A stretch of 64,000 bases of DNA from Acheta domesticus (GCA_031308135.1 JAHLJT010000631.1:152703425-152767424); one strand, 5' to 3'; positions 11,610 to 23,741 are shown, counted from the stretch's first letter. The notes: a model not told the origin generated them from the sequence alone. A program made the numbers and translations.

Positions 11610-11680
11610 ACTAGTGGTGGACATACTCTCTCGATTTCTTTATAACAATTACGTAATATAAAAATTCAAGTTAACCCCCA
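11610..11680 (+). repeat. Short family A end fragment
   Basis: ACTAGTGGTGGACATACTCT followed by AATTACGTAATAT resembles 34,520-34,585 (ACTAGTGGTGCTACAACAGC). It is the ACTAGT end of family A without the body. Confidence 0.4.
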
Positions 11681-11887
11681 GCAAAAATTTCACAATTCCA
11701 ACTGGATTGCATATATTGTCGCGGCCAATGATGTCTCATCTCTTAATTAAAAATCGCGGCATTGATCCAAAAACGTCGTTTTGGGAGTGTTTAGCACCCG
11801 CGAAATCACTCTCCGAACTGAGATTTGAATTTGAGAGCATAGGTTTCGAGATTTCATTACATAATCCAGCTGGTGATTTACTACAAG

Positions 11888-12633
11888 TAGTCTCACCAAC
11901 TGTGGGCCACCCTTATAACTCCTAAACGACTTCCGATATCAAAATACAGTTTTCGCTCAACAATGTGGAGTCATGGAGCAAGTGAAATGGTGTACAGATA
12001 TTGTTTGAAATACTTTTAGTTTTGGAAAAATTAAATCAACTTTGATTTTTTTTTAAATCGAACCATATATTTTTCTTACTAGCAATAGATAAATCATAAA
12101 AAGGGGAATGCAATGATGTAACATATGTTCAAATTTTGATAGTATTTTGTGTAATAAATTATACTTTCTGGCAAGGGATTGTAAATGAAACCTGCACGTT
12201 TTGCTGTAACTGCTTGTCGATATTGTCACTTTCGGTAAAGGCCTTCGCGGCCTCTCCTCGAAAAGAGCCGGCGCCGGGAATGCAACCTTCCGGAATGGCA
12301 AAAGTTGCAAGAATTGACACAGGAAATCTCGTGCATTTAATTTAAAATCACTTGTCAGAAAGTATAATTTTGTGCTCAAAATACTATTAAAACAATAACA
12401 TGTTACGTCATTGCACTCGTCTACTTATGATCTACCTCTCGCTAGTGAGAAAAAATCATGGTTCCATTTAAAAAATGAAAGATGATTAATTTTCTCGAAA
12501 ACTAAAAATTTTTCGGACAATATCCTTACGGTACATTACTTGCCCCATGATTCCGCATTGTTGGGCGAAAACTACATTTCTATATCGGGTACCGTTTAGA
12601 AGTTACGGGGGAGGCCCATAGTTGGTGGGACTG
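11888..12633. mobile_element. Foldback element 1 (near-complete palindrome, about 750 bp)
   Basis: The two halves are imperfect inverted copies. Left end: AGTCTCACCAACTGTGGGCC; reverse complement of right end: AGTCCCACCAACTATGGGCC. Similarity continues inward through TATAACTCCTAAACG/GTAACTTCTAAACG and CAACAATG(T/C)GGA(G/A)TCATGG, to about 12,220 on the left and 12,300 on the right. The centre near 12,262 is GC-rich. There is no credible coding capacity. Long arms nearly meeting in the middle define a foldback or long-terminal-inverted-repeat MITE. A target duplication was not clear. Confidence 0.8.
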
Positions 12634-12687
12634 CCTGTATGCCAAACCTCGCAGTTTTGGAGCGTTTTCGTTGTCACATAAAAAGAA

Positions 12688-13347
12688 ACTAGTGTTGCAA
12701 CAGAATGTCACAGAGTTTCTCGTACTAGATCTCTTCTGATTTCTTTAATCTAGACTAGTTTTTTGGTTTTACATCACCTACTTTCCAGCTGTCATCCATG
12801 GCTGACATTATTTTATTTAACATTTTCTCAATTTTTCAGGCCATTTAAAATAGAAAAATGTGATATTAAGAATATTACATAAGTTAAACCTAATCCTATA
12901 TCATAATTTTCGATTAAAAATTTTGATCCGTTTTTGAGAAAATTTTGAAAATGTTCGGAGGCTTCATCTAAAGTACCCCCAAAATTAATGAATGCTTTTC
13001 AAAATCGCAGGGCGACGCAAGCCAAATGGTCAGGCGTTTCTTCAATTTGGAAAAATCCTACGCATGGCTTAGGCGCTAGTGTTGTTCACATACACCGGAC
13101 AGACGGACGTTTTGCCGTCAATTGGTTTTTCGGTATCAAGGACCCACAACACATGTATTCTGGATAAACTACGTGTTAGAGGATTTTTTTTAATTTAGCT
13201 CAGGATTTATCCACTTTTTCGTGATCGTGGCCTAAAAATGACTTTTTTTCCAGAAAATCCGCCATTTTCTCGTGCAGCATTACATAACTTTCCCTACACT
13301 ACATATATAATTTGTATATACGTACGTATACGGGAAAGTAAAAATAA
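12688..13347 (+). repeat. Family A repeat, short forward copy
   Basis: Starts with the family end ACTAGTGTTGCAACAGAATG. It contains CGGACAGACGGACGTTTTGC near 13,098 and TTTTTCGGTATCAAGGACCC, and ends in the typical palindromic region with ATACGTACGTATACGGGAAA and GTAAAAAT at 13,346. The middle of the family is deleted relative to longer copies. Confidence 0.75.
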
Positions 13348-13918
13348 TAAAAAAGGAGAAAAGAAATAACATAGTGATGAAAATGAAAAGGATTCACGAC
13401 AAGGAAACCCAGCCACATACAAAGAGAAAAAACAAAAAACATCCTGGAAACCGTAGTTGGGAATATAAACTTTGTTGATGCATTCTTTATTGGAGAAAAT
13501 AAAACAGGAAGAATAATGAGATAAAATGTCAATCACGGAGAACAAGAATAAATTAAAAGATAAAGACACTTATATAGAAAATGTTCTCACAAGATAGGAA
13601 AGAGTGATCTATGCTGCACTCTGCCAAGTAGCAATACAAGAAAGAGAAGAGGGGGAAATAATGAAGATCGGCTATAAAAAATAGAAATAAATTTAAAATG
13701 GGAGTATTGGGAGAATACCATGAAAAAAAACTCAAAGAACTAAGAAAAAGTTCATGGACAAAAAGCATCAACGCTAAACAACACACGACTGCATCCAAGA
13801 CACCATATAATAAAGAACAATACGTGAAAAAACAAAAAAGAAACAATCAAAGATATGTATTACAATAGCAATGTCAGGACATTGCTGTGTGGGGAGAGAA
13901 AAATGGAACTCATTCACG
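13348..13918. other. Purine-rich insert between two family A tails
   Basis: About 570 bp that is strongly A/G-biased on the plus strand (for example GAGAAAAGAAATAACATAGT). It is flanked on both sides by a near-identical 34-bp segment ending TATACGGGAAAGTAAAAAT (about 13,313-13,347 and 13,920-13,954). The minus strand has pyrimidine-rich open frames (aromatic and Ser-rich) that look like composition artefacts. It may be an insertion with an unusually long duplicated target, or the product of recombination between two tails. Confidence 0.55.
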
Positions 13919-13954
13919 CTTCGTATATACGTATGTATACGGGAAAGTAAAAAT

Positions 13955-15535
13955 CCACTAATTTACAAAATTATACTTTTGTCTTGACAATGTTATGCAT
14001 GAAACGGGCAAAATTCGTGATAGCGAACAAGGAATTCTAAAAATATTGTAATTGACGTGCGGCATTGAAATAACACGATTTTATTGTAGTAAAATAAATA
14101 ACACGATTTTAAATCGGAAACATAATGAATTTTAAAATATTGTACTGTTATTTTCTTTTTTCCACAAACAAAACTGTTTGTATGTCTTAGAATACAAAAA
14201 GGACAATGGAATTGCGGTCTTAATACTTCGGATACCTCGAAGTTACATACTTCGGAAAGAGAGTCTTTTAGTAATCTTGTAATCGTACGTCGTTAGAAAT
14301 CTTGCAGAATTTTAGCGATATATCGACAACAAATAGGACGTTTTTTGTGTCTGTGAGTAATTCACTAAAACCCGTCTTGACTTTTCCTCTTTTGCCTTGA
14401 TATGAGTTATATTCCTACTATGTATATTGTTTGTCTCCTTTACTTAGAAAGAAACAAAATAATTTCTATTAATTTCAAAATAATTTCTATATAATGCATG
14501 CACTGTCTCACAAACGCTTTTCATAGAGAATGTGAATAAAGATGATAGGAATTGCTGGTGATCAGCAATTACAATTATTCTTACTGTGTCAATACTTCGA
14601 ATTTGCAATCTCTACTTTGAAATTAACAAGTTTTCCAGAAGGTAGTTCTGATGAATATTTATGGGACGTCTTTTAGTTGTGTGTTGAAATTTCATAGCTT
14701 TAAAGTAAAATAAAATAAATTTCAAAATTCAATTTGTCGAAAAATTTTTGAAGGTGGAAATGTTTTTGGACATTGATTTCAAATGTATGCAGAAATATAT
14801 TTTGTGTCTTCTATTTTTTAAAAGACAACAAAGATAATACAGATTTTGAGTAAAAAAATGAATAGAATTTTTTTTGATATCCAGAAAATATTTTTACCAA
14901 AAATTAACGCAAAAATGACTGCTTCCACTTATACACCGGGCGACAATGTTAGTGATATATCTTTGCTTGATTCGATATTATAGTTCAGAAAAGAGTTGAA
15001 TAAAATCATCTTTCTTTAGAGGTATTATCGATTTTCTCTCATAAGCCTCAAGCTAGCACTGACTTGCCAATTTTCCTGGGGAAGCACTTTCGACTCCGGG
15101 TGAAATCAGATAAGGGGCTATACAGCGTTGCCAAGGAAAAATCAATATTTTCACTCACGCCAAAGCAAACTGAAATATTCGTATTTCCTATTCATTCTTC
15201 TATTCATTCATTCTCAGAATAGCAAAGCCACATAAGAGTTAATTATCTCATTAGTGAAAGACCTGTCTACTTCAGAGACGCTAAAATTTTGCTTTTTAGA
15301 AATAAAAAGTTTAATACTCGCAGTATCGCAGTTTTAAATTACAGCAACTCGCTATTTTTCCAGCTTTACTTGTTATATAAATTCCTATTTCTGAGATAAA
15401 AGCTAACTTTTCTAGTTAGACTCAAAAATAGCACGATTTTCTCGTATTTGTTAGTCTCTTAATACTTTTAGTCTGAATTAGCTTTTCGTTTTTTTTCACC
15501 CTCTTCACAGCAACTATTTATTGGTGCCTGTAACA
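13955..15535. other. Unassigned AT-rich sequence
   Basis: No gene, transposon end or repeat match was recognised. Short motifs such as TACTTCGGATACCTCGAAGT at 14,225 look local. Confidence 0.5.
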
Positions 15536-15537
15536 TA

Positions 15538-16185
15538 TTTTTACTTTTTCATACTTACTTCGTTACAAGAGAAAGTTTTGTAATCGTATGCCGGTGAATT
15601 TTTATCAAAAAACTCTTATTGCCAAGTCCTGTTAACGAAAAACTGAGTAAATCGTGTTTGTTTACGAGAATATAGCAAATTATTTCCTCTAACACGTTGT
15701 GTAAGGGAACGTCCATAAATTACGAAATGGTAAAAAGGGGGAGGGGGTCTGAGCCTGTGTTACTCTGCGTTACATGGGGGTAAGGGGATATTAATTGTTA
15801 CGTAACATTTTTTTTTTAATTTTTCAATATTTGTTGAAATGATTCCTTTTTTGAGTCATGTATTAAAACATTAAAATATTAACACATATAACAATAAAAA
15901 TTAATTTCGACGGCAAAATGTCAGTCTGTCTGTGTGTCTGTCCGTTCGTCCATCTTGGTTAATACTAGCGCCTAAACTGTACTTCCGATTTTCTTCAAAA
16001 TTGATATTCCTCGATCGATTTAAATGATTTCGAGGCCCTCTGAGTTTGCCAGAAACATTTTGATTTTGGAAGTTCTTTGTAAATATTTTAAAATTTTCTC
16101 AAAATGACTCCCAAAATTTTGATTAAACTTTGGCCTCGAATAGCGTAAAGAACGCCTAAGTGAAGAATATTAAATTAAAATTAAG
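15538..16185 (-). repeat. Family A repeat, reverse copy with an insertion
   Basis: Starts TTTTACTTTTTCATACTTAC, reaches CCTCTAACACGTTGTG near 15,703, and resumes after an insertion with GACGGCAAAATGTCAGTCTG near 15,909 and TTGATATTCCTCGATCGATT near 16,000. The intervening 15,704-15,890 stretch has its own start, GGGAACGTCCATAAATTACG, which looks like the end of another interspersed element with its far end missing. Confidence 0.65.
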
Positions 16186-16439
16186 TTCATTTCATTTTAC
16201 TCAGTGAATATAGCACTATCCATGCAAAACATTAAAGAACACAATATTGATGCAGTTTTGAAAAAATCTTAAATTTAATATTATTTAATGTCGCTCATAT
16301 TTCAATCAAGATTGTGCAAAAACAAGTAATATATTCAGAAAAGTTTACATGTTATTTTATAAAGAACTGATTGTCAAGAACTAATTTCACGTGAAGAAAA
16401 AATCGCGTCAACTAAATCACTACAATATTTAAAGAATTA

Positions 16440-16645
16440 TTTTCAAATTGCAGGATCTCGAGTCGGGCCACATCAATAATGCAATGTTTTTAGCAAACAT
16501 TATACGAATAGTTTAGGCACTAGTGTGTTCACAGAACGACAAGTGGACCGATGGACGGACGTTTCCAGAAAAAACAGTTTTCGTATCAGATGACCCCAAA
16601 ACGTGCACTTCCATTGGAATCTCGAAATTGATTGTAATATTCTGA
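16440..16645 (+). repeat. Family A repeat, forward 3' fragment
   Basis: Contains CGAGTCGGGCCACATCAATA, GGCACTAGTGTGTTCACAGA, CCGATGGACGGACGTTT and CCCCAAAACGTGCACTTCC in the usual order, then stops short of the GGGAAAGT end. Confidence 0.65.
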
Positions 16646-16859
16646 GCGAATGAATAGGAACGATGAAAGACGTCTCATAGAGGAAATCTCAAATTAATTT
16701 TTGTATTTTAAAATTATTTCTCGTCTGCAAATTTATAATCAGTTCATTTTTGAACATTCATCAAATGGTATACTGTACAACAAAGTATCAGAAATAAATC
16801 ACTACTATTACATTTTTTGTAGGTCTCATAAGTATTTTTTTTCGTGTGCGCCTGCGTAT

Positions 16860-17420
16860 GCATTGACGTACTAGTAGATTAATTGGATGGTGATTCGTGT
16901 GCTGGCACAATTTCTTCTAATATATTTGGCTTCTTGTGGTGATATAGTCATCCAGTGGAATTATGCCAACGTCTCTGTATAAAGTCCTGTTTGTCACGAA
17001 CTATGTTTTAGTTTTGAATCTACGAAAAATATTCAATATACGAGTAGTTATTACTTCTCTGTGGTGTCGTATTAATCCATTCGCGTTCCATAGTATAATT
17101 TGACTTAACATACTATAATATGACTTACTATAATATGACTTAACAGCGATTCTATTCGTTACAATTTCTGTTTTAGAATGTTTTGATATCTTCGGAAGGA
17201 ATTTTCGATTTCTTGACACATGTCTATTTGGACAGAAATGAGACTATACGGAAGTGGGGTGTATCGGATTATTGAATATGTGAAAAGGTGGGCAATAAAT
17301 GATATTTTTCTGTGAATGAGTGTGCTTCTTTAAGTTGGGGAATTTTCTGAGTTTAAAAATGGTATTGTTTGAGTGGAAGTAGAAGTCGTCACTATACATT
17401 TTATATGTGAATTATTTTCA
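16860..17420 (-). pseudogene. Possible LINE fragment (end of gag, start of endonuclease)
   Basis: On the minus strand 17,110-17,005 reads SQIILWNANGLIRHHREVIT. LxWNANG(L/I) close to the start is the hallmark N-terminus of Jockey-type LINE endonucleases. Upstream (17,420-17,220) the frame is Ser/Thr/Pro-rich with a stop, as in gag tails. Immediately before the motif a short duplication gives SYYSKSYYS. No reverse transcriptase follows, so only a short relic is present. The call rests on one motif. Confidence 0.4.
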
Positions 17421-18000
17421 ATGCATGGGTAGAACTTAATTTAATTCCGATATTCGTAAGATTTTTCACAAATGTTGATGATATACTGATATTTGTCACA
17501 TTTTTCGTTTACTTTTCAGAACGATAAATTCAGGTCGCTATATTTCGTTCATTAAACTCCAAAATATCCAAGCAGTCATTTCAAATTCAATAAAACTCAA
17601 TTCAATAATATAATAATACTTCACATGATTCTCTACAAACGATTAAAAAGAGATGTGAAAATGCCGTGGCCGAAAGGATACATGAAAATGTCTGACGATG
17701 AATGACTACATTAAAAACAGGATTTTAAGGAGGATCATACCAAGCGCTCAATGCCCCAGAAGGGCTTGTAGATGTGTTACGAACGCAAAACAAATTTAAA
17801 AAGAAACTTATTTATCCTAAATATGGATATTATTAGTTTAAATAACAGTATTAATGTTAGCTTTTATGAGACACGGGCTGCATCTAAATAACAATAAATT
17901 AAAGAAATTGTGGATGTTATTACTATTATAAGGTAGTAGCTTCACTGTTGAAATGACTGATTCTTTCATATGCTCTGAGAATTTGTGCGTTCCCATAAGA

Positions 18001-18879
18001 CAGGCCTGTCCAAAACCGTGCTTCGGTGCAATTTTGCTCCGCCCGTGCCCCACGCAGCGCGCCGGCGCAAGTTAGTCACAGGGGGAGTGGGGCATTCCTT
18101 CAGTCTGTGCGATAAGAAAACGGACAACCTGCTGCTGGCTAGCTGCTGCGCTTTATCTCAATGGCGACATTGAAGAGTATTGACATTTTCTTTCATAGTG
18201 GTTCTACAGGACTTATTTTCTGACCATCTATCTAAAAGACAGAAAGATTTCGAACGGCGAACTCTTTGGAGTATTATGAATATTTTCCACATATAAGTTC
18301 TCAAAACTACATATGAAAGCAGCCAAAGTAATTTCTATGTTTGGGTCCACGTGTGTAAATGAGAGCTTCTTTTCATAAGCAGTTAACGAAATCGAAGTTT
18401 CGAGGGTGTTTGAGCGACGAGAGACTTCGCAATTCCTTGCGTTTGATGGCGACAAGGAATTTTGTGACCCACAGCGAACGAATTGTAAACAAAAAATCCA
18501 CAATTAAAATTGTTACAATGAAGTTGCTTTTATTTGTTTTAACTGAACATACTTATCCAGAATATTTCTTTTTGCTCCTTAATTATGTTTCAAACTAGAA
18601 AATAGCAAGGAAACTTACTGAAATAAAATTAAATTAAAATCCTATTTGATTTTACATGAACTAGGCCCGAAATAAAACATTGTCGTGTTTGATCTATTCG
18701 AAACGAGCTAGTGTGGCCGGTCCGCGAGAAAAGTTTTACGGTAGGAGTGAGTAATTGGCAGCCGGGGGACTCCCGTTGGGCGGTGGCGTAAACAACCGGA
18801 CCGAAGCGCGCTTCGTCATCTGTCGAAGCGAACTTGGTGCTCCTGAGCATGAGCGGAGCAGAAATCTTGGAGAGGCCTG
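18001..18879 (+). mobile_element. hAT-superfamily element, deletion derivative
   Basis: An 879-bp insert with ends CAGGCCTGTCCAAAACCG and, reverse-complemented, CAGGCCTCTCCAAGATTTCT. The flanking octamers are CCATAAGA (17,993-18,000) and CCAAAAGA (18,880-18,887), an 8-bp target duplication with one mismatch. The left copy of the inverted pair keeps the unoccupied site (GTTCTCATAAGATGACC when reverse-complemented). An 8-bp duplication and CAG-type ends are standard for hAT elements. A transposase remnant lies inside. Confidence 0.92.
18325..18440 (+). pseudogene. hAT transposase C-terminal (dimerisation) remnant
   Basis: Two adjacent frames give the family's C-terminal dimerisation block. 18,329-18,373 reads VISMFGSTCVNESFFS and then hits a stop. 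One frame over, 18,387-18,440 reads KSKFRGCLSDERLRNSLRLM. In intact hAT proteins of the ZBED5/SCAND3-like group the FGSTYxCEQxFS and K(S/T)KxRxxLxDExLxxxLR motifs are consecutive, so a single-base frameshift explains the break. The catalytic domain is missing. The element is therefore non-autonomous. Confidence 0.75.
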
Positions 18880-20328
18880 CCAAAAGATGACCTTCTTGGC
18901 ATTTACGTATTAGGGAACATTTGTAACAACTCATGTTTCCATGATTTTGACTTGCAAAGCAATCGACTTGCGTTCTGAAGGTAGTTTCAAATACCATTCT
19001 GGTGTCAGGGTCGCATGAGAAAAGAGTGTCGCACAATGCGCGTTGCATTTGGGAAACAGCTTGAAGGGTAGATTTGTGAGAGAACTGCCACTGACTTCCA
19101 AAGAAATGGGAGTTGTCATGACATGCTAAATTCTTAGAAACAATTACATATCTCGAAAACGAAAGGCGGTAGCGCCGATTGGATTGCGGAATTTTGCATC
19201 TCCTTCAAAGGCAGTTTAGAAAAGACAATAAAATAATTTCGCATAATTTGTAAATTTATGAACAATTTCCAAATTTTGCAGTTCTGAAGAGGAAAGGGGT
19301 CCCTTATATTCCAGAACCGAAATCTGCAAATTAACAATTTTTCAACAATTAACAATTTTATAAAGAATTCCGCAACGTGCGCTGCACGGAGGAAGTGGCC
19401 TCAAATTGTCTTTGAGGTGAATATTGCAAACTAACAATTTTGACAAGCGATGCAAAATTATTACTGAATACTTAGTTTAATTATTGCAAAAACCTTAAAT
19501 TTCGTAAACACTGATATTTGAACACTATTTACTTTGCCAAAACTTCCCACTCCCAATTATTTTTCCGATCCTGGAGCCGCCTTCGCACACTTCATTTCTT
19601 CGTCTCGGATCCGTAATATTCATTCACGTACTTAAGTTGTTTTGTGTTAAAAGAGGGGATATTCAATTGATTTTTTTGCAAGTAAATCAGAATTAAATAT
19701 TTCCAAATTTCCTTTTCAAATCCACTAATTCTACTGCATGTGCTGAACTTTTTATGTCGTATTGTATGATATTATCTTTATTGATATTATCTTATATTGA
19801 TATTATCTTATATTTCTTGTAGACGATCGAATGGCTTGTATGACGACGCGATGGAGACTATCCCCGCCCCCTGTGCCTTCTACGCTAAAACTCTCAATCA
19901 TTCGGATAAACACGCGTATCATAGAGAACGTTCAAACTAGAGATCATGATTGCGGGAAATCTAGCCTATCAGCTTCTCAGTCGTTGGCAGTTGGTTCCGA
20001 ATGTTCTTTTGTAATAGAAGAACCAGATGGCGTTATCGTTCGTACAGTGTGCCAGAATGCGCATAAAGACGGGCACTTCTGAATTTGGCCGTTACCCATT
20101 CTAATGTGTTGGCAACTGTACATGGCTGCCTATTGGGAAGCATTTGGCGTGTATTTATAATGAAAATTGCAGTGTAAAATGATGTTCTGAATTTGAATCG
20201 TTTAAAAAGTAAAATAGAAGGTTTACGGTGAAATTACAGCGTAGGAAATTATGTACTGTACAGGGAGTAGTTTATAGTAATGTAGTCACAATAACAGACA
20301 TCAGTAGAGTGCAATTTTATTGTGCAAC

Positions 20329-21581
20329 TATACGAGTCACGTAACTTTAGCACCTCCTATAACTTTTGAACGGTTGAAGATATTGCAATGCAGTTTTCAG
20401 GAAGTGAATGAGGGAATGGGGCTAATTGATATGAGCATTGATATGTGTATTTTATCACTTGTATTTTAGGAGATATTTGAGGTAACTTTGTTTTTTCAAA
20501 TGGGACTATACATATTTTTTCAGTCTATCATGACAAGCGTAAAAAGACGAATCCAAAGATATAAATATTGTCATATGTTAGGTAATCATTTTTTTTAGTA
20601 ATTGTGATTTTTTTGCGACTAGTGTTTAACGGATATTTTTATTGTAACTGTCAGCCCTACAAGGTCACGCAACGCTCCCCCAGCAAACGCGGGGTCGGGA
20701 AAGGGAAGGGATTTTAGTACTTGAGGATACGAAAAATATTCCCAACACTGTTGCATTTTTTCCTGAACTCTCCTTTCCATTCTGATCCATTTTCAGATAT
20801 TTTGTGTTTCTTAGGGATTGAAAATACGGATTTGTCTTAAGTAGTATTTATTGAAATAAGATTATTTCTATCCCTAAGTTATTATTATATTCGAATTGAC
20901 ATTGAAATTGTTTTCTCAAAACACGCTATATTTTTTGTACAATTTTAATTATTCATTCTTATTGTGCTTTGTTTCAAGATCCCATTAATACGTATCTAAC
21001 GAAACCCCATTAAATGGAGTTGAAGTTATAAACAATTTTATTACGATACAAACTTATGACAAATCCTTATTTTCCATCCTTTAATTCCTTCAATCAAAGA
21101 AAGTCGAAAATGTGAAAATGCGGAAGGATGAAAAGCACAGTTCAGGAAAAAACTGCAATGGTTTTGTGAATATTTGGAATATGTTTCGTATCTTCAAATC
21201 TCCCTTCCCTTGCCCGGGCGCGCGTTGCTGGGGGAGCGCTGCGTGACCTTGTGGGGCTGACAGTTACAATGAAAATATCCGTTAAACACTAGCCGCAAAA
21301 AAATCACAATTACTCAAAAAAAAGCTTATCTAACATATGACAATATTTATATCTTTGGATTCGTCTTTTACGCTTGTCATGATAGACTGAAAATATATGT
21401 ATAGTCCCATTTGAAAAAACAAAGTTACCTCAAATATCTCGTAAAATACAAGTGATAAAAGAGAAATTAATGCACGTATCTATTAGCCCCTTCCCCTCAT
21501 TCACTTCCGTGAAAAATTCATTGCAATAACTTTAAGCGTTCAAAAGTTACAGGAGGTGCTAAAGTTACGTGACTCACCCTG
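20329..21581. mobile_element. Foldback element 2 (near-complete palindrome, about 1.25 kb)
   Basis: The halves are inverted copies centred near 20,955. Left end GAGTCACGTAACTTTAGCAC at 20,334; reverse complement of right end CAGGGTGAGTCACGTAACTT. Matching blocks run inward through TAACTTTTGAACGGTTGAAG, TAACTGTCAGCCC(T/C)ACAAGG and the GC-rich GCTCCCCCAGCA segment, to ACTTA(A/T)GACAAATCC near 20,840 and 21,050. There is no coding capacity. Terminal sequence and layout resemble foldback element 1. Confidence 0.85.
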
Positions 21582-21599
21582 TTTATTTACTGATTCATT

Positions 21600-22930
21600 T
21601 ATATTGCTAGCGTACATTCCTGTTTTAATAAATAACTTTTGAAAAATCAAAAGTTTAATTTATTACCATAATATCGATATAACGTGTATCACATCCTATT
21701 TCAATGCAGGAGAAGTTGATATGAAGGGAAACACTTTCTCTGGCGAGAACAGACAAGATCCTAACGATGTACTTGTATAAATTAATTAATTATTTTTGAG
21801 AATTACATGGTTTTAATAGCCAATGAATAGGATAGTTGATATAGAATAGATAATAGAATAGTTGATATGAAGGGAAACACTTAAATGAAATGGGTGCATT
21901 TGTTCTAATATTTATATCAATGGACTGTTAGGAAGAATTTATTTGGGCACTTAAAAATTACCATTTGTCAATTATAAACTGTATTTCAATACATTAATAT
22001 TACATACATAAATATTGTAAAATATATCAATGTAATAAATGAAAGCGATTATGGCATTTATTTTTTCAATATAAATTACTATTTTAATTATTATATTAAT
22101 TATATTATTAATTTAAGGGGCTCCGGAATGCCTTATCACTTCCATGTTCATTTGACTGAATTCGTTTTTCCTTTTCTCAGAAACTGTTTATAATAACTTC
22201 ATAAAAAAATTGAGGTAAACATTAAGTCTATGATCACATTTCTGGGTTTTTAAAAAGTAAGTTGTTTTTCGGATAGTAAAAATCGTTGACAATTTACATG
22301 TCTGAAAAGTGGAGCGTGGTATCACAGAACTAAGTAAACTAAGTAAATAATGGTAAAATAATTTTAATGGAGTTTTTTTACAGCAATTCATCAAAGATAC
22401 GCTCACTATTGAGACAAATATTTCATTGCTTTGTACAAAGAAAAAATTAATATTTTGGTTACATGGGAAAAGAACAGTACTTGAATTAAAAAACAAAAAC
22501 TCAACTATTTTGTTCAATTTATAGCTTCACAGCTAACATTGTTGAAGGGTTTTCTTTTGAAATGACCTTCATAATGGCTATCTTCTTATTATTTCTTCCC
22601 ACTTCCCATTAATATTACCTATAGTTTCCTGAAACACATTAAAAACTCACATTAGTATTCAAATATTACCTCCTAACAACCTACACGCAAGAAATACGGA
22701 AAAGTGAAGAGAAGGCGAAGAAGTAACTGTCCGGTACCATCCGATTCTACTTTGTCCGATACCACCCGAACGACCCTCATCCTTCAGAAGAATACAACAC
22801 AGATATAAATTGTACAAACAACCTTGTACTGCTGTATCGCAACAAATACACCTAAGTAAACATACTATTCGTAGTAGAATATATTTAAACTTATTCTAAG
22901 AAACGTTTCAAAGCTCCAGTGTTATTTTCG
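21600..22930. other. Unassigned AT-rich sequence with a short direct repeat
   Basis: TTGATATGAAGGGAAACACT occurs at about 21,716 and again at about 21,855. The remainder (including ATTA-rich sequence at 22,070-22,120) shows no gene or transposon end that I recognise. Confidence 0.5.
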
Positions 22931-22969
22931 TACACTGGTCAGCATAAAAAAACGTAATGCGTGTCGCAA

Positions 22970-23709
22970 TAACCAAACTGATTGATGTACTCACCTCATA
23001 CGGCGTATGCAAAGCTAATTCGTGTCCAGGAACACGCTGACAGTGTGGCACGCGCTACCACCAGTGCCCAGTATCCTGAACTACTTTTGTCCGATATCAC
23101 CCGTCCCTCCCCTATATCTGAATATATTACGTATCCTCCTCATTATTTTGAAATGGTTCATGCACAAATGGGAGACCAAAGATCTCTACAATAAATTGTT
23201 AATGCTTCGCTTCCATCTTCAAGTTTTCTCCGCTCTCCAAAAGTACAGAACCTTACTTCAAGCGCAACACACATCAACTGCCTTCGTAAAAATTCTTTAT
23301 TCAATCCAAATCAAAGAACAAATGTATTAGCTTATGATTCAAATACTATTCCTCCAACAGAACAAAACAATAATAAATCTCAACCTCAACCAGAACAATC
23401 AAGAAACCATCCTCAACCACCTAAAAGACAACGAAAGAATTTCAACCTACCAAGTTCACTACCAAGACATCCTACTTATAATATACCAACTCAAAATAGA
23501 TTTAGGAATCATCCATCCCCTCTGCATCAAACTGCGAAAGAAAATTATCAAGATGTAACTACTATTCCTCCAATATATTTCTTCAATTGATGAAACAATA
23601 ATTTTGACATATTTTCCTTGAATTTTGTTTTAAAATTTGAATGTTGTAAAATTTCTGTTAGAGGTGTTATTAAAATTGAGTGATTGTCAGAGTTATGTAT
23701 ATGTGTATG

Positions 23710-23741
<32 letters not shown>

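Larger units (their letters stand above)
17820..20110 (-). repeat. Inverted-pair repeat, right copy (split by hAT)
   Basis: Inverted counterpart of 9,655-11,045, about 6.8 kb away. It is interrupted at 18,001-18,879 by a hAT element. Without that insert the copy is about 1.4 kb, as on the left. At the far right it ends near GGCCGTTACCCATTCTAATG, where similarity to the left copy fades. The high identity suggests that both copies are young, or that one derives from the other by inverted duplication. Confidence 0.88.
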
